Source: an uncultured Ruminiclostridium sp. (GTDB lineage Bacteria > Bacillota > Clostridia > Oscillospirales > Ruminococcaceae). From it: a stretch of 64,000 nt of DNA. The translations under genes were made by a program, and so were the position numbers. This document shows, piece by piece, positions 1-8,325 of the stretch (the stretch's first letter is position 1; each line of letters begins with the position of its first letter). The stretch is from assembly GCA_947630175.1 (NCBI GenBank), contig CANRGJ010000008.1, forward strand, positions 1 through 64,000. Direction: 5' to 3'. The notes below the pieces were generated by a model that saw only the letters and a list, made by a program, of their open reading frames with translations, was not told where the DNA came from and did not search any database.

Positions 1-72
1 CACAGAAGTTAAGCTCGTTTGCGTCGAAAATACTTGGCTGGTAACGGCCCGGGAAGATAGATAATGCCGGCA
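1..72 (+). rRNA. rrf: 5S ribosomal RNA, 3' part
   Basis: The window opens inside a 5S rRNA. The conserved CACAGAAGTTAAGC loop is at the very start, followed by the expected 3' half ending near GCCGGCAC. The 5' part lies outside the window. The end is approximate because the terminal pairing partner is missing. It sits at the end of an rRNA operon, upstream of three tRNAs, a normal Firmicute arrangement. Confidence 0.9.
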
Positions 73-80
73 CTATACTG

Positions 81-102
81 AAAAACCACGGCTGTGGTTT
101 TT
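81..102 (+). terminator. Hairpin after 5S rRNA
   Basis: A nine-base-pair stem (AAAAACCAC with GTGGTTTTT) with a 4-nt loop lies just after the 5S gene and ends in a T-run. It probably terminates the rRNA operon or marks a processing site before the tRNAs. Confidence 0.6.
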
Positions 103-150
103 CGCTGTTTCTGCTGTTTTTAAGCAGGAGCAGTTCCTGTCTGATATCAC

Positions 151-215
151 AATTTCCATAAGGGAAATTCAAGTGATATTGGATCGTAGTTTCGCAAGGC
201 GAAACTACTATGCAC
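151..215. repeat. 65-bp direct repeat, copy 1
   Basis: First of two identical 65-bp copies in the 5S-tRNA spacer. Each contains two small palindromes, one around TTTCC ATA GGGAAA and one around GTAGTTTCGC / GCGAAACTAC. Copy 1 ends in TATGCAC, the same bases that begin tRNA-Lys in copy 2, but no tRNA follows here. The AGTGATATTGGA inside the copy also pairs with TCCAATATCAC just downstream, at 222-232. Confidence 0.9.
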
Positions 216-252
216 AGCATTGTCCAATATCACGGTTTTGCGCAGCAAAATG

Positions 253-317
253 AATTTCCATAAGGGAAATTCAAGTGATATTGGATCGTAGTTTCGCAAG
301 GCGAAACTACTATGCAC
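253..317. repeat. 65-bp direct repeat, copy 2, overlapping tRNA-Lys
   Basis: Second perfect copy of the 65-bp unit. Its last four bases (GCAC) are the first four bases of tRNA-Lys. The 37-bp interval between copies holds TCCAATATCAC and a TTTTGCGCAGCAAAA palindrome. The duplication may carry a spacer processing hairpin, or may have arisen by slippage or element insertion. Confidence 0.9.
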
Positions 318-389
318 CTTTAGCTCAGTTGGTAGAGCAACTGACTCTTAATCAGTGGGTCCAGGGTTCGAGTCCCTGAAGGTGTACCA
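314..389 (+). tRNA. tRNA-Lys (anticodon CTT)
   Basis: A complete cloverleaf can be drawn. The acceptor stem GCACCTT pairs with AAGGTGT, with one G-U pair at the end. The D-loop is TAGCTCAGTTGGTAGAGCA, the anticodon loop is CTCTTAA with anticodon CTT, and the T arm contains GGTTCGAGTCC. The CCA is encoded. It reads AAG. Confidence 0.97.
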
Positions 390-448
390 ATTCAGCACCC
401 TTAAAAGGGTGCAAATTTTTAAAAAGCTTTCCTGTGGGAAAGCGACAC

Positions 449-523
449 GGCCCGTTGGTCAAGCGGTTAAGACATCGGCCTCTCACGCCGGTAACGGGGG
501 TTCGATTCCCCCACGGGTCACCA
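449..523 (+). tRNA. tRNA-Glu (anticodon CTC)
   Basis: The acceptor stem GGCCCGT pairs with ACGGGTC. The anticodon stem CGGCC... closes the loop holding CTC, and the T arm is GGGGGTTCGATTCCCCC. The CCA is encoded. It reads GAG. It is followed by two hairpins, AGCGGCTGAGCCGC and a CGCCCCGC / GCGGGGCG stem. Confidence 0.97.
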
Positions 524-588
524 GCGGCTGAGCCGCACCGACGCGCGCCCCGCAACAGCGGGGCGTAAAGTTTTATTTATGTGAATAT

Positions 589-664
589 GGGCTCGTAGCT
601 CAGTTGGGAGAGCGCCGCGTTCGCAACGCGGAGGTCGAGGGTTCGAACCCCTTCGGGTCCACCA
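589..664 (+). tRNA. tRNA-Ala (anticodon CGC)
   Basis: The cloverleaf has anticodon loop TTCGCAA with anticodon CGC, reading GCG. The acceptor stem GGGCTCG pairs with CGGGTCC and contains the G3-U70 wobble pair, the main alanine identity element, so alanine is the safe reading. The CCA is encoded. Confidence 0.97.
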
Positions 665-715
665 GCGGCTGAGCCGCTACAACACGCTCCAAGAACACAG
701 GAGCGTGTTTTTTAT
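664..715 (+). terminator. Two-hairpin terminator after tRNA-Ala
   Basis: A short AGCGGCTGAGCCGCT hairpin is followed by a strong stem (AACACGCTCC with GGAGCGTGTT, 681-710) and a T-run. This ends the rRNA/tRNA transcript. Very similar two-hairpin modules recur at 8586-8639 and 10609-10668. Confidence 0.85.
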
Positions 716-866
716 ATTCATCACCCAAAAATCTTTTTCATCACAATCCCACAGCACAAATTGTGCCAAAAAGATATTATGCCTGTGATCGGTTGTACAA
801 AGCCGTTTGCGGGCATAAATCCTGTAAAAGACGGGATGTGTGTATCGTTTTTTGTTAAATTACATC

Positions 867-895
867 TTGCTTTTAAATAATTTATTTAGTATAAT
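867..895 (+). promoter_or_regulatory. Promoter of the Agr-like two-component operon
   Basis: TTGCTT at 867-872 and TATAAT at 890-895 are separated by 17 bp, about 25 bp upstream of the response-regulator start. The stretch 716-866 shows no gene. Confidence 0.7.
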
Positions 896-919
896 ATCAG
901 CAAAAGGCGGTGACAGTTA

Positions 920-1633
920 ATGATCAGAATTGCAGTTTGTGATGACGTTCGGGAAGTCGTTATGCAGATAAATGACTATCTTTATGAATATCAGGAACAA
1001 AAAAACGAAAAGTTGAACATAAATAATTTTTATGATGCTGAGAAATTATGGGATTTTTTGAAAACCAACCACTGCGATTTGATAATCCTTGATATAGAAC
1101 TTGTTAATATGAACGGCATTGAGCTGGGCGTGCGAATCAGGACCGAATTGAACGATCAGGACATAAAAATAATCGTTATCTCAGCCATGGAAAATTACTA
1201 CAAGCAGCTTTTTGATATTCAGCCTTTAAATTTCCTCCTTAAGCCGATAGATAAAACAAAATTCTTTAAAGTGATCGACTTGGCAATACGGCTTGTGGAA
1301 AAAAAGGATCATATTTTTATATTTAAAATCAAGGAAAGCACATACAGGCTCAAAGTCAAAGATATCTTGTATTTTGAAAGCTTTAAACACAACATAAAAA
1401 TTGTTACAACAAGCGGAGATTATGAGTACAGATCGGGATTTTCTGAAGTAATGGAACAACTGTCTGATTTTGGATTTATACAGGTTCATAGATCGTATAT
1501 TATAAATTACGACCAAACAAAGAATATCGATTATGATAGGGTGGTTATGTCAAATGGTGTTGAAATACCTATCAGCAGAGATAGAAGAAAAGAAACGCGC
1601 GAAACTTTTTTAAAATTGGGAGAAAGCAGATAA
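920..1633 (+). CDS. LytTR-family response regulator, AgrA-like
   Basis: A 237-residue response regulator. The N-terminal receiver domain has the acidic pair D8/D9, the likely phosphoacceptor D58 (in ILDIE) and K108 (in LLKPID). A LytTR DNA-binding domain fills residues about 135-235, with the family pattern of strands and YFES/VHRSYIIN-like segments. Such regulators bind paired direct repeats spaced about two helical turns apart. SD AGGCGG precedes the ATG. The stop overlaps the start of the sensor kinase by one base, so the two are translationally coupled. Base composition is clearly AT-rich, like the rest of this island. A likely target site lies at 2967-3031. Confidence 0.93.
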   Translation: MIRIAVCDDVREVVMQINDYLYEYQEQKNEKLNINNFYDAEKLWDFLKTNHCDLIILDIELVNMNGIELGVRIRTELNDQDIKIIVISAMENYYKQLFDIQPLNFLLKPIDKTKFFKVIDLAIRLVEKKDHIFIFKIKESTYRLKVKDILYFESFKHNIKIVTTSGDYEYRSGFSEVMEQLSDFGFIQVHRSYIINYDQTKNIDYDRVVMSNGVEIPISRDRRKETRETFLKLGESR

Positions 1634-2922
1634 TGATGCTGTTTACCGCTTATAATATCACATACTTGCTGTCACAGGCATTGGGTGTTTTTGCTGTATA
1701 TAAATTGATGAGAGCTTTTTTTGAAAAAAGAATTGTCAGAAAAATAACAGAAGTAATTTTTTACATAATACATTATATTGTGATAGCGTCAGTTTACTTG
1801 TTTATAAACATTCCGATAGTAAACTTTATTGTAACGCTTCTGTCATATTTTTTGTTAGCGTTTTTATATCAATCGTCGGTTAAGAAAAAAGTTTTTGTCA
1901 GCTTAGTGGTATTTGTTTTTGGAATATGCATCGAAATGCTGATCGTTACGTTGACAGGATATATAAATTTTCCAATCAGTGAAGTTAATAACTATAATTC
2001 AATATTCGGTATAGTTGCGGCTAACGTTTTGCTGTTTGTTTTTTCTATTATAATAAACGGCTTTAAAAACATAAAAAATGATATGGAGATACCAAAGTCA
2101 TTTTGGGTAGTTTTGTTAATAGTTCCAATTTCGTCTTTATTTGTTTTGGTAATGTTTTTTCAGTCTAAGGAGCTTTCAATTTATGAAATCGGTTCATCAG
2201 TAGCTGTAATTCTGATAATGAATTTTACCGTATTCTTTTTATTTGACAGAATAGCTAAGCTGTATAAAGAAAAACGAGAAAGCGAATTTATACGACAGCA
2301 GAATGAATATTATGTAAATCAGCTGACAGTTACAGAGGATCTGTATGAAACGTCAAAAGAAATGAGACACAATATAAAAAATCATTTGCTTACAGTTCTT
2401 TCATATGTAGAAAACAGTAAAAATGATGAAGCAAGAAAGTATATTTCAGACATTATAGATTTTTACCAAAACAAAACAGAATTTGTACATACAGGCTACC
2501 CTCCGATTGACGGTTTATTAAATTATAAGCTTCAGTCTGCATTTGAAAATGGTATTAAAATCAGCGCTAAAACGTCTTTGCCGTCAGATTTAAGCCTTTC
2601 GTCCTTTGACCTAACTGTCATTTTGGGAAATTTGATTGACAATGCATTGGAAGCAGCTATGTCTGTTAATGAAAATCGATTTATAGATTTTAAAATGGAT
2701 TATTCAAAGGGAATGATGATCATACAAATATCTAATCCATATAGCTGCGACGTAAAAATGGAGAACGGAAAAATTATTACTTCCAAAAAGGACAAAGTCA
2801 ATCATGGCTTAGGCTTAAAAAGCGTCAATGAAGTCTTAGAACGATATAATGGAATGACAAAAATTGAAGCTGACGGAAATATATTTACAATAACGGCTGC
2901 GCTATATCTGAAACAAAATTGA
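1633..2922 (+). CDS. Sensor histidine kinase, AgrC-like (GHKL ATPase)
   Basis: A 429-residue membrane kinase. About six hydrophobic segments fill residues 1-205. They are followed by a dimerisation helix with the phosphoacceptor motif EMRHNIKNH (H246) and a GHKL ATPase domain with an N box (LGNLIDNALEAA, around N337) and a glycine motif NHGLGLKS. This layout is that of AgrC-type peptide receptors. No AgrB processing protease or AgrD pro-peptide gene is visible in the window, so the signal is unknown. It is coupled to the regulator by a TAATG overlap. Confidence 0.92.
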   Translation: MMLFTAYNITYLLSQALGVFAVYKLMRAFFEKRIVRKITEVIFYIIHYIVIASVYLFINIPIVNFIVTLLSYFLLAFLYQSSVKKKVFVSLVVFVFGICIEMLIVTLTGYINFPISEVNNYNSIFGIVAANVLLFVFSIIINGFKNIKNDMEIPKSFWVVLLIVPISSLFVLVMFFQSKELSIYEIGSSVAVILIMNFTVFFLFDRIAKLYKEKRESEFIRQQNEYYVNQLTVTEDLYETSKEMRHNIKNHLLTVLSYVENSKNDEARKYISDIIDFYQNKTEFVHTGYPPIDGLLNYKLQSAFENGIKISAKTSLPSDLSLSSFDLTVILGNLIDNALEAAMSVNENRFIDFKMDYSKGMMIIQISNPYSCDVKMENGKIITSKKDKVNHGLGLKSVNEVLERYNGMTKIEADGNIFTITAALYLKQN

Positions 2923-2926
2923 CTGT

Positions 2927-2963
2927 AATGGGTTCAACGGATTATCCTTTGAACCCATTTTTC
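2927..2963 (+). terminator. Terminator after the sensor kinase
   Basis: An 11-bp perfect stem (AATGGGTTCAA with TTGAACCCATT) is followed by a T-run, five bases past the kinase stop codon. Confidence 0.85.
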
Positions 2964-2966
2964 TAT

Positions 2967-3031
2967 TCGTGCCGTTAACATATACATTTCGTGCCAATTA
3001 TATTGACAACGAAGTTGACACTATATAAAAT
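2967..3031 (+). promoter_or_regulatory. Promoter with LytTR-type direct repeats
   Basis: TTCGTGCCGTTA (from 2967) and TTCGTGCCAATTA (from 2988) are direct repeats offset by 21 bp. They end just before a promoter with TTGACA at 3003-3008 and TAAAAT at 3026-3031, spacing 17. Paired direct repeats offset by two helical turns next to a -35 box are the known layout for LytTR regulators such as AgrA. The promoter reads toward the lipoprotein gene at 3192. The leader contains a CCTATAA...TTATAGG inverted repeat (3079-3116). Confidence 0.6.
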
Positions 3032-3191
3032 GAATTATGTCGTTATATTGTTTATACATAAGTATGTGCAGATCATTCCTATAAGTGTTTTTACCGAAGC
3101 TATAATGATAGTTATAGGTAAGGTTAAAAATAATATGTTTCAAAAAAATAATTAACCAAGTTTAATTGATTTTCAGGAGAGGTAAAGTTCT

Positions 3192-3821
3192 ATGAGGTGT
3201 TCAAAACAAAAAAGAGCAAAGGTTGCTTGGGTAAGAAAAGTAGTTTCCGTTTTGCTTGCTTTAACAATAATATGCGGACTGACAGGCTGTGCGCAAAACA
3301 ACAAGTATGACGCAATGCTGCATAATGAGCACTTTGATATTGATGAAGTCAGAAAAGACATTTATGTCAAAGGAGTGACTTTTGAGCTCCCTAAAAGAGT
3401 TGGCGACCTTGAAAAAGAATGGACATATGAAAAATATCAGCCGTCGCCATATGTTGACGGAACGGGAGGGGCAACTTTTTTCTATAACGGAGAAGAGATG
3501 TTTTACGCGGGAGTGAGTGACTTTGAGAACGGCGATGAAAAGAACGGCATGCTCTATGATATTATGCTTGAAACAAGCGACTGTTCCATTGGCGGAATAG
3601 TACCCAATGTTACTACCAAAAAAGAAGTGGTAGAAAAATACGGAGAGCCAAACAGCACAAACTCTTATGAGGATAGGCATCTGTACAGGTATATTTACGG
3701 TGTAAAGGATGAAAACCAGCCGCTTTTCAAGATACAACACAGCCAAATGTTTACGGTGGTATTTTATGATGATACTGATATTGTGCAGTCTGTAAGGGTT
3801 GTTTACACGGATTTGCGGTAA
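3192..3821 (+). CDS. Predicted lipoprotein of unknown function
   Basis: A 209-residue protein. A basic N-terminus and hydrophobic segment end in a lipobox (LTGC, cysteine near residue 34), so it should be lipid-anchored outside the membrane. I do not recognise the mature domain. It contains a segment IGGIVPNVTTKKEVVEKYGEPN that resembles the short SmpA/BamE-like 'threshold' motif seen in many small lipoproteins, but that is only a resemblance. SD AGGAGAGG precedes the ATG. It lies downstream of the LytTR-type promoter and is the best candidate target of the two-component system. Confidence 0.8.
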   Translation: MRCSKQKRAKVAWVRKVVSVLLALTIICGLTGCAQNNKYDAMLHNEHFDIDEVRKDIYVKGVTFELPKRVGDLEKEWTYEKYQPSPYVDGTGGATFFYNGEEMFYAGVSDFENGDEKNGMLYDIMLETSDCSIGGIVPNVTTKKEVVEKYGEPNSTNSYEDRHLYRYIYGVKDENQPLFKIQHSQMFTVVFYDDTDIVQSVRVVYTDLR

Positions 3822-3887
3822 TTAAGAGAAGATATTAAAACGGCAGATATGGAAAATGACGTAAAGCTGTTTGCGCAAGCTATTTAA
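3822..3887 (+). pseudogene. In-frame coding remnant after the lipoprotein stop
   Basis: Directly after the TAA of the preceding gene the same frame stays open for 21 codons (LREDIKTADMENDVKLFAQAI) with protein-like composition, then stops. It may be the tail of an originally longer protein cut by a stop, or the remnant of a lost next gene. The rest of the interval to 4019 holds no gene. Confidence 0.3.
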
Positions 3888-4019
3888 AAAATCACTATGC
3901 AGTGTATAGCTCAGCAAAGGGTATAGGTACAACAATTTACGGTTAACGAACTAATTTTTCAGATTTTGTCCATCAGTAACGTTTTCCTGCGGTATGACAG
4001 CCGTTTAATATGCCTTATG

Positions 4020-4052
4020 ATCAGGGGAAGCCGCATAATGGATTTCCCCTGA
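4020..4052 (+). terminator. Hairpin upstream of the second lipoprotein
   Basis: A ten-base-pair stem (ATCAGGGGAA with TTCCCCTGAT) is followed by a T-rich stretch. It could end the upstream transcript, or act as a leader hairpin for the gene at 4084. Confidence 0.5.
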
Positions 4053-4083
4053 TCGATTTTGTTTGATTATATTGGTAATTAAA

Positions 4084-5280
4084 ATGAAAAAAATATTTGT
4101 CTTAATTATTGGTCTTTTAATTTGCGCTTTAACTTCATGCAGCAGCGACAGCGTCAATAATAACGTTGAAGGTCCATCTGATTTGATACTTACGCCATCG
4201 TCGGGCTATCGTTATATTTATCGTACCGACTGTACGTCCGGGCTTCTTCATAAAAAGGACGGCGCCTTTCTTTGGTATTATGATTATGCCGGTGATGTTG
4301 ATATACCGCTGTGTTCAAATCCTTCATGCTCTCATGACAGTAAAAGCTGCTATTCTTTTTTCCCTGGTTGGACTTTTACCTGCAATAATAAAATTTTTTT
4401 AATTTCAGTTGAGGATAATTGGTCTGAAACAGATGGCTTTAAATGTTATACTACTGTAACTGTTGCGGATTTGTATGAACAAACACGCTGTGATGTTCTG
4501 AGGATAGATTATGAAGCTACCCATTCTTATGCTTATGGAAATAAGCTGTTTCTTGTTTGCAAGGAAGGATATTACAATGACGGCGAATCTTTGTGGGAGA
4601 GCCCTGCAATGGGACGTATTTATTTAATAGAAATATCTCTTGATACCACGGAGATAACATATCGGTCAGAATGTCTTGCTGACGGTTATTTCGCAGACGC
4701 AGAGCTTTGGGGCGTCTTTGATAATGAGCTGTATTTCAAAACATATTGGTCAGATAATTTTGACAATGACAAAAACACCGATTTTTTATATCAGCCGTCC
4801 ATTAATAAATACTTTAAATATGTTTTGTCAAATCACGAAATTATTGACAAAGGCGATTATGAAAATTTTATGTTTATCATATCGAATGATTGTATGATAA
4901 CTTATGATAAAGGAACAACAAGCTTTGTGACGCCGGAGAAAACTTGCAAGCTCACATCAGAGATACAAACGGATACTACGCCGATATATCCTCTGTTTGA
5001 AACGAATAATGCGGTATATTTTACTGTTTATGGAAATGCTTTCAGTATATTCAAATATGATCTTGTGGCAGAAAAGCTGTATGAAGCGGAATATGCGGAA
5101 CTGCAAAATAACACGCTTGCCGCTGTTAGGGAGAACGGATATGTTTTTGTAACAGAAGATGAAGAAGCATATACATTAAAAAAAGAGGATATGTTATTTT
5201 CTGAAATAGACAACAACAGATACAACGAAGTATGTGAGAAATGGAAGTCCGCGGCAGAGAACGATAATAGTGTAATATAA
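4084..5280 (+). CDS. Predicted lipoprotein, Cys-rich beta-propeller-like family
   Basis: A 398-residue protein starting MKKIFVLIIG. The signal peptide ends in a lipobox (ALTSC). A TTG 21 bases upstream is in frame but less plausible. After the anchor comes a cysteine-rich motif PLCSNPSCSHDSKSC (around residues 75-90), then strand-rich repeats with aromatic residues. This layout matches a family of clostridial surface lipoproteins whose function I do not know. The upstream SD is weak. It lies in the AT-rich island, between the two-component system and the ABC transporter. Confidence 0.75.
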   Translation: MKKIFVLIIGLLICALTSCSSDSVNNNVEGPSDLILTPSSGYRYIYRTDCTSGLLHKKDGAFLWYYDYAGDVDIPLCSNPSCSHDSKSCYSFFPGWTFTCNNKIFLISVEDNWSETDGFKCYTTVTVADLYEQTRCDVLRIDYEATHSYAYGNKLFLVCKEGYYNDGESLWESPAMGRIYLIEISLDTTEITYRSECLADGYFADAELWGVFDNELYFKTYWSDNFDNDKNTDFLYQPSINKYFKYVLSNHEIIDKGDYENFMFIISNDCMITYDKGTTSFVTPEKTCKLTSEIQTDTTPIYPLFETNNAVYFTVYGNAFSIFKYDLVAEKLYEAEYAELQNNTLAAVRENGYVFVTEDEEAYTLKKEDMLFSEIDNNRYNEVCEKWKSAAENDNSVI

Positions 5281-5284
5281 TGCC

Positions 5285-5440
5285 AATGCTTATCTTTGTG
5301 AGGGATATAGTGAAGAAAATAATCTGTTGTCTTATATTGCTTGAAGAATAAAAAAACTTATAGAAGAAAATGGACTGTATAATATAATTGATGAATTGCA
5401 ATCACAATATTTTTCGTATATCTTGGCAAAAGGAGAATAA
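5285..5440 (+). pseudogene. Broken remnant of a small gene
   Basis: One frame reads NAYLCEGYSEENNLLSYIA, a TGA stop at 5342-5344, then RIKKLIEENGLYNIIDELQ and on to GE before a TAA at 5438. The composition is protein-like on both sides of the internal stop, and no start is available upstream because a TAA lies at 5273. This looks like the 3' end of a decayed gene that directly preceded the ABC transporter ATPase. Confidence 0.55.
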
Positions 5441-5441
5441 G

Positions 5442-6182
5442 ATGCAAATTCTCACACTCACCAACGTCAATAAACATTATAAACAAAAGCACGCACTTAA
5501 AAACTTCACCTACGAATTTCAAAACGGCATTTACGGTCTTCTCGGACCAAACGGCGCAGGAAAATCCACACTTCTCAATATAATTTCCGACAACATAACG
5601 GCTGACAGCGGCAGCGAAATAAAATGGAACGGAGAGAACATACGTGCTCTGGGCAGCAAATACCGTGCAGAATTAGGATTTATGCCGCAGCAGCAGTCTT
5701 TGTACGACACTTTCACCGCTGTAAGATTTCTCTCTTATATTGCTGCGCTTAAAGGTCTTTCAAAATCAAAAGCAAAAACAGAAATTCCTCGGGTTTTGGA
5801 AAAGGTGGAGCTGTCTGAATATAGTAAACATATCGGCGGTTTTTCCGGCGGTATGAAACAGCGCCTTTTAATAGCGCAGGCACTTCTGGGTGACCCAAGG
5901 CTGATACTTCTTGATGAGCCCACTGCCGGACTTGACCCGAAACAGCGTGTTATAATCCGCCGCCTTATAGAGAGTCTTCGTGAAAAGGCGATCGTGATAG
6001 TTTCCACCCACATTGTTTCTGATGTTGAGAGCATAGCCGACCGCATAATTATTCTTAAGGACGGCGAAATAAATGCTGATGGAACAACGGAAAGCCTTAT
6101 TGCAAGGCTTCCCGATCATTGCGGAAAAAATCTGGAAAATGTTTATATGCAGCACTTTGGGGATAAAGAATATGATACTTAA
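5442..6182 (+). CDS. ABC transporter ATP-binding protein
   Basis: A 246-residue ABC ATPase. Walker A is GPNGAGKST (around residues 36-44), followed by a Q-loop, the signature SGGMKQR and Walker B LILLDEPTAGLDP, then the switch histidine in VSTHIVSD. The architecture is that of ABC-2 type exporters (BcrA/NatA-like) that move peptides or drugs. I start at ATG 5442 with SD AGGAG. The in-frame ATG at 5388 lies in the preceding remnant. The end overlaps the permease start by 11 bases. Confidence 0.93.
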   Translation: MQILTLTNVNKHYKQKHALKNFTYEFQNGIYGLLGPNGAGKSTLLNIISDNITADSGSEIKWNGENIRALGSKYRAELGFMPQQQSLYDTFTAVRFLSYIAALKGLSKSKAKTEIPRVLEKVELSEYSKHIGGFSGGMKQRLLIAQALLGDPRLILLDEPTAGLDPKQRVIIRRLIESLREKAIVIVSTHIVSDVESIADRIIILKDGEINADGTTESLIARLPDHCGKNLENVYMQHFGDKEYDT

Positions 6183-8325
6183 AAATGAGCTTTTTAAATT
6201 ATTTTCAAAGAAGATTCTTTGGATTTTAATTATCATTCTTTTATTGATAAATGTGCTGTCTCTTATATTTACGGGAAGCGATTTAGGTGATGAAAATTAC
6301 GGTATTCCCGACAGCGCTTACAGCCGTATGCAGTCCGACCTTTCGAATATAGCTGTGCAGGAACGTCTTTCTTTCGTGGAAGAAAAGATATATGAGCAGG
6401 AGGTGTATTCCGCCTTATCATCTGCAAAAAACTTTTCGGAGGACTTACTTTTTTCGGTTTTTCCCATTCTTCAGGAAGATAGAGCACAGAAGTACATATC
6501 ATACTACTCTGCAGGCGCAGCCACAGCACCCTATACCGGAGACAGCGATACCGAGCAGCGATTTCTGGCAAATATTCTGGATCAGATGAACATTGTTTAC
6601 GGTTACAATGATTACTTAGACGAGATACAGAAACAAGCTGACCATATGAGCGCTTCTGCTGTTTTTGGGAACACAAATACTTTCGGAAGAAGAAATATAG
6701 AAAAAACAGCCGCAGTCTATGCAAACGTAAAAAAACAGGAATTGCCCTTTTGTATAACCGAAAATATTGTGTTTGCATTGAATGCTCCCCTGATGGATAT
6801 CTGCTCTGTTTTAGTCACATTATACGCCGCACTCGTCTTAATTTGCGACGAACGTGAAAATGGCACTTTTTCGCTGTTCAGAACACTGAAAAAAGGGCGC
6901 GCAAAGCTGATGCTTGTAAAAATTATTGCCCTCTTTATTTTCTGCACGGGATCCGCAGTATTATTTATAACAAGTGATCTTATTGTCGGAGGCGCTCGCT
7001 TTGGCTTTTGTGATCTAAATATACCCATACAGTCGGTGCAAGGGTTTATAGAATGCATATTTGATATAAGCCTGTGGCAGTATCTGCTTATTTATCTGGC
7101 GGCAAAATCATTTTCCTATTTTATTATTTCAATGATTACTTTCTTTGCAGGAACCGTCGCCAAAAATAATATAGCAGTTTACACCGTTGTTGGCGGGATC
7201 ATTGTGATCGAATGGATTTTATATTTTTTCATAGACAGCCTTTCGGTACTCGCTCCTTTGAAATATATAAACATAGTTTCTTTGACCCAAACAAATGATA
7301 TATTGGGGTCTTACCGAAACATAAATATATTTGAGCAAGCGCTGAGCCTTGAAGCGATATCAATAGCTCTGGCTCTTACATTGATCGCGTGTTTGGTATG
7401 CGCCACAGTCATTATATTTTCAAGGCAAAAAAACACTGCTTATTCAACGTTCGGATTATCAACCGTCTTATCCCGTATAAAACCTTTTGACAGACGTATT
7501 TCCGTTTCTTTATTTTATCACGAAGCGTACAAAATATTTTTTACAAATAAGGGCGCTTTGGTTTTAGTAATTATGGTGATTTTGTGCCGGACTATGTATG
7601 CGAATTTTTATATCGAGCATGATGAGACGGACGGATATTTTCGGCAATATGTCAGCGAACACGGCGGAAAGATAACGGCGGAAATCAGCGAATTTGTGAC
7701 AACAGAATCGTTGAGGTTTGAGCAGTTGTCACAGGAAAGCGAAATTGCATCTGAAATTGCTCTTCGTCCGCGCAACGGCTTTGAAGTTTTTCGGGAGCGA
7801 TATACATATGCAAAGGAAAATTCTGCGGAAATAGTTTATGATACAGGTTACAATCTGCTTTTCAGCATAAAAACAATATTGCGGCAGCTTATTTTTATGC
7901 TTATTTTTATGTGTATTATATCGGCGCCCTCATTTGCCTGTGACAGCAAAACGACCATGCTTATAAATTCTACCCCAAAAGGGAGAAAACAGGACATTTT
8001 GGTGCGCATACTCATATACGGAATTACAACAACTGCAATGTTTGTTATTTCGCATATGCCGATATTGATAAAGATTTTGCAACACTATGGTACAGACGGC
8101 ATAAATTCAGGTGTAAAAAGCATAAATGCATTACAAAATTTTTCTTTAGATATTACTGTTTTGGAATATATGATACTGCAATATGCCGTCTTGCTCACAG
8201 CGACTTTTATCGCCATGACAATAATGTTGTGGATATCGCATAGAATGAAATCCGTCAATGCATGTATGATTTTGTTGCTTGCAATTTTTGTTGTTCCATG
8301 TGCGATGACGCTGATGTTGATGTAA
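6172..8325 (+). CDS. ABC-2 type transporter permease, double-length
   Basis: A 717-residue membrane protein. It begins with MILKNELFKLFSKK, a helix, an extracytoplasmic loop of about 170 residues, and a block of about five helices. Around residue 440 the pattern restarts with LFYHEAYKIFFTNKG, another single helix, a loop and more helices. It therefore looks like two fused permease halves, which would make one polypeptide sufficient with an ATPase dimer. The substrate is not evident. A peptide or bacteriocin-like exporter is possible given the Agr-like neighbour. The start at 6172 overlaps the ATPase gene. Confidence 0.85.
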   Translation: MILKNELFKLFSKKILWILIIILLLINVLSLIFTGSDLGDENYGIPDSAYSRMQSDLSNIAVQERLSFVEEKIYEQEVYSALSSAKNFSEDLLFSVFPILQEDRAQKYISYYSAGAATAPYTGDSDTEQRFLANILDQMNIVYGYNDYLDEIQKQADHMSASAVFGNTNTFGRRNIEKTAAVYANVKKQELPFCITENIVFALNAPLMDICSVLVTLYAALVLICDERENGTFSLFRTLKKGRAKLMLVKIIALFIFCTGSAVLFITSDLIVGGARFGFCDLNIPIQSVQGFIECIFDISLWQYLLIYLAAKSFSYFIISMITFFAGTVAKNNIAVYTVVGGIIVIEWILYFFIDSLSVLAPLKYINIVSLTQTNDILGSYRNINIFEQALSLEAISIALALTLIACLVCATVIIFSRQKNTAYSTFGLSTVLSRIKPFDRRISVSLFYHEAYKIFFTNKGALVLVIMVILCRTMYANFYIEHDETDGYFRQYVSEHGGKITAEISEFVTTESLRFEQLSQESEIASEIALRPRNGFEVFRERYTYAKENSAEIVYDTGYNLLFSIKTILRQLIFMLIFMCIISAPSFACDSKTTMLINSTPKGRKQDILVRILIYGITTTAMFVISHMPILIKILQHYGTDGINSGVKSINALQNFSLDITVLEYMILQYAVLLTATFIAMTIMLWISHRMKSVNACMILLLAIFVVPCAMTLMLM

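Noticed and set aside
6073-6171. Upstream extension of the ABC permease frame
   Set aside because: It lies wholly within the ATPase gene. The ATG at 6172 gives the normal NELFKLF start before the first helix.
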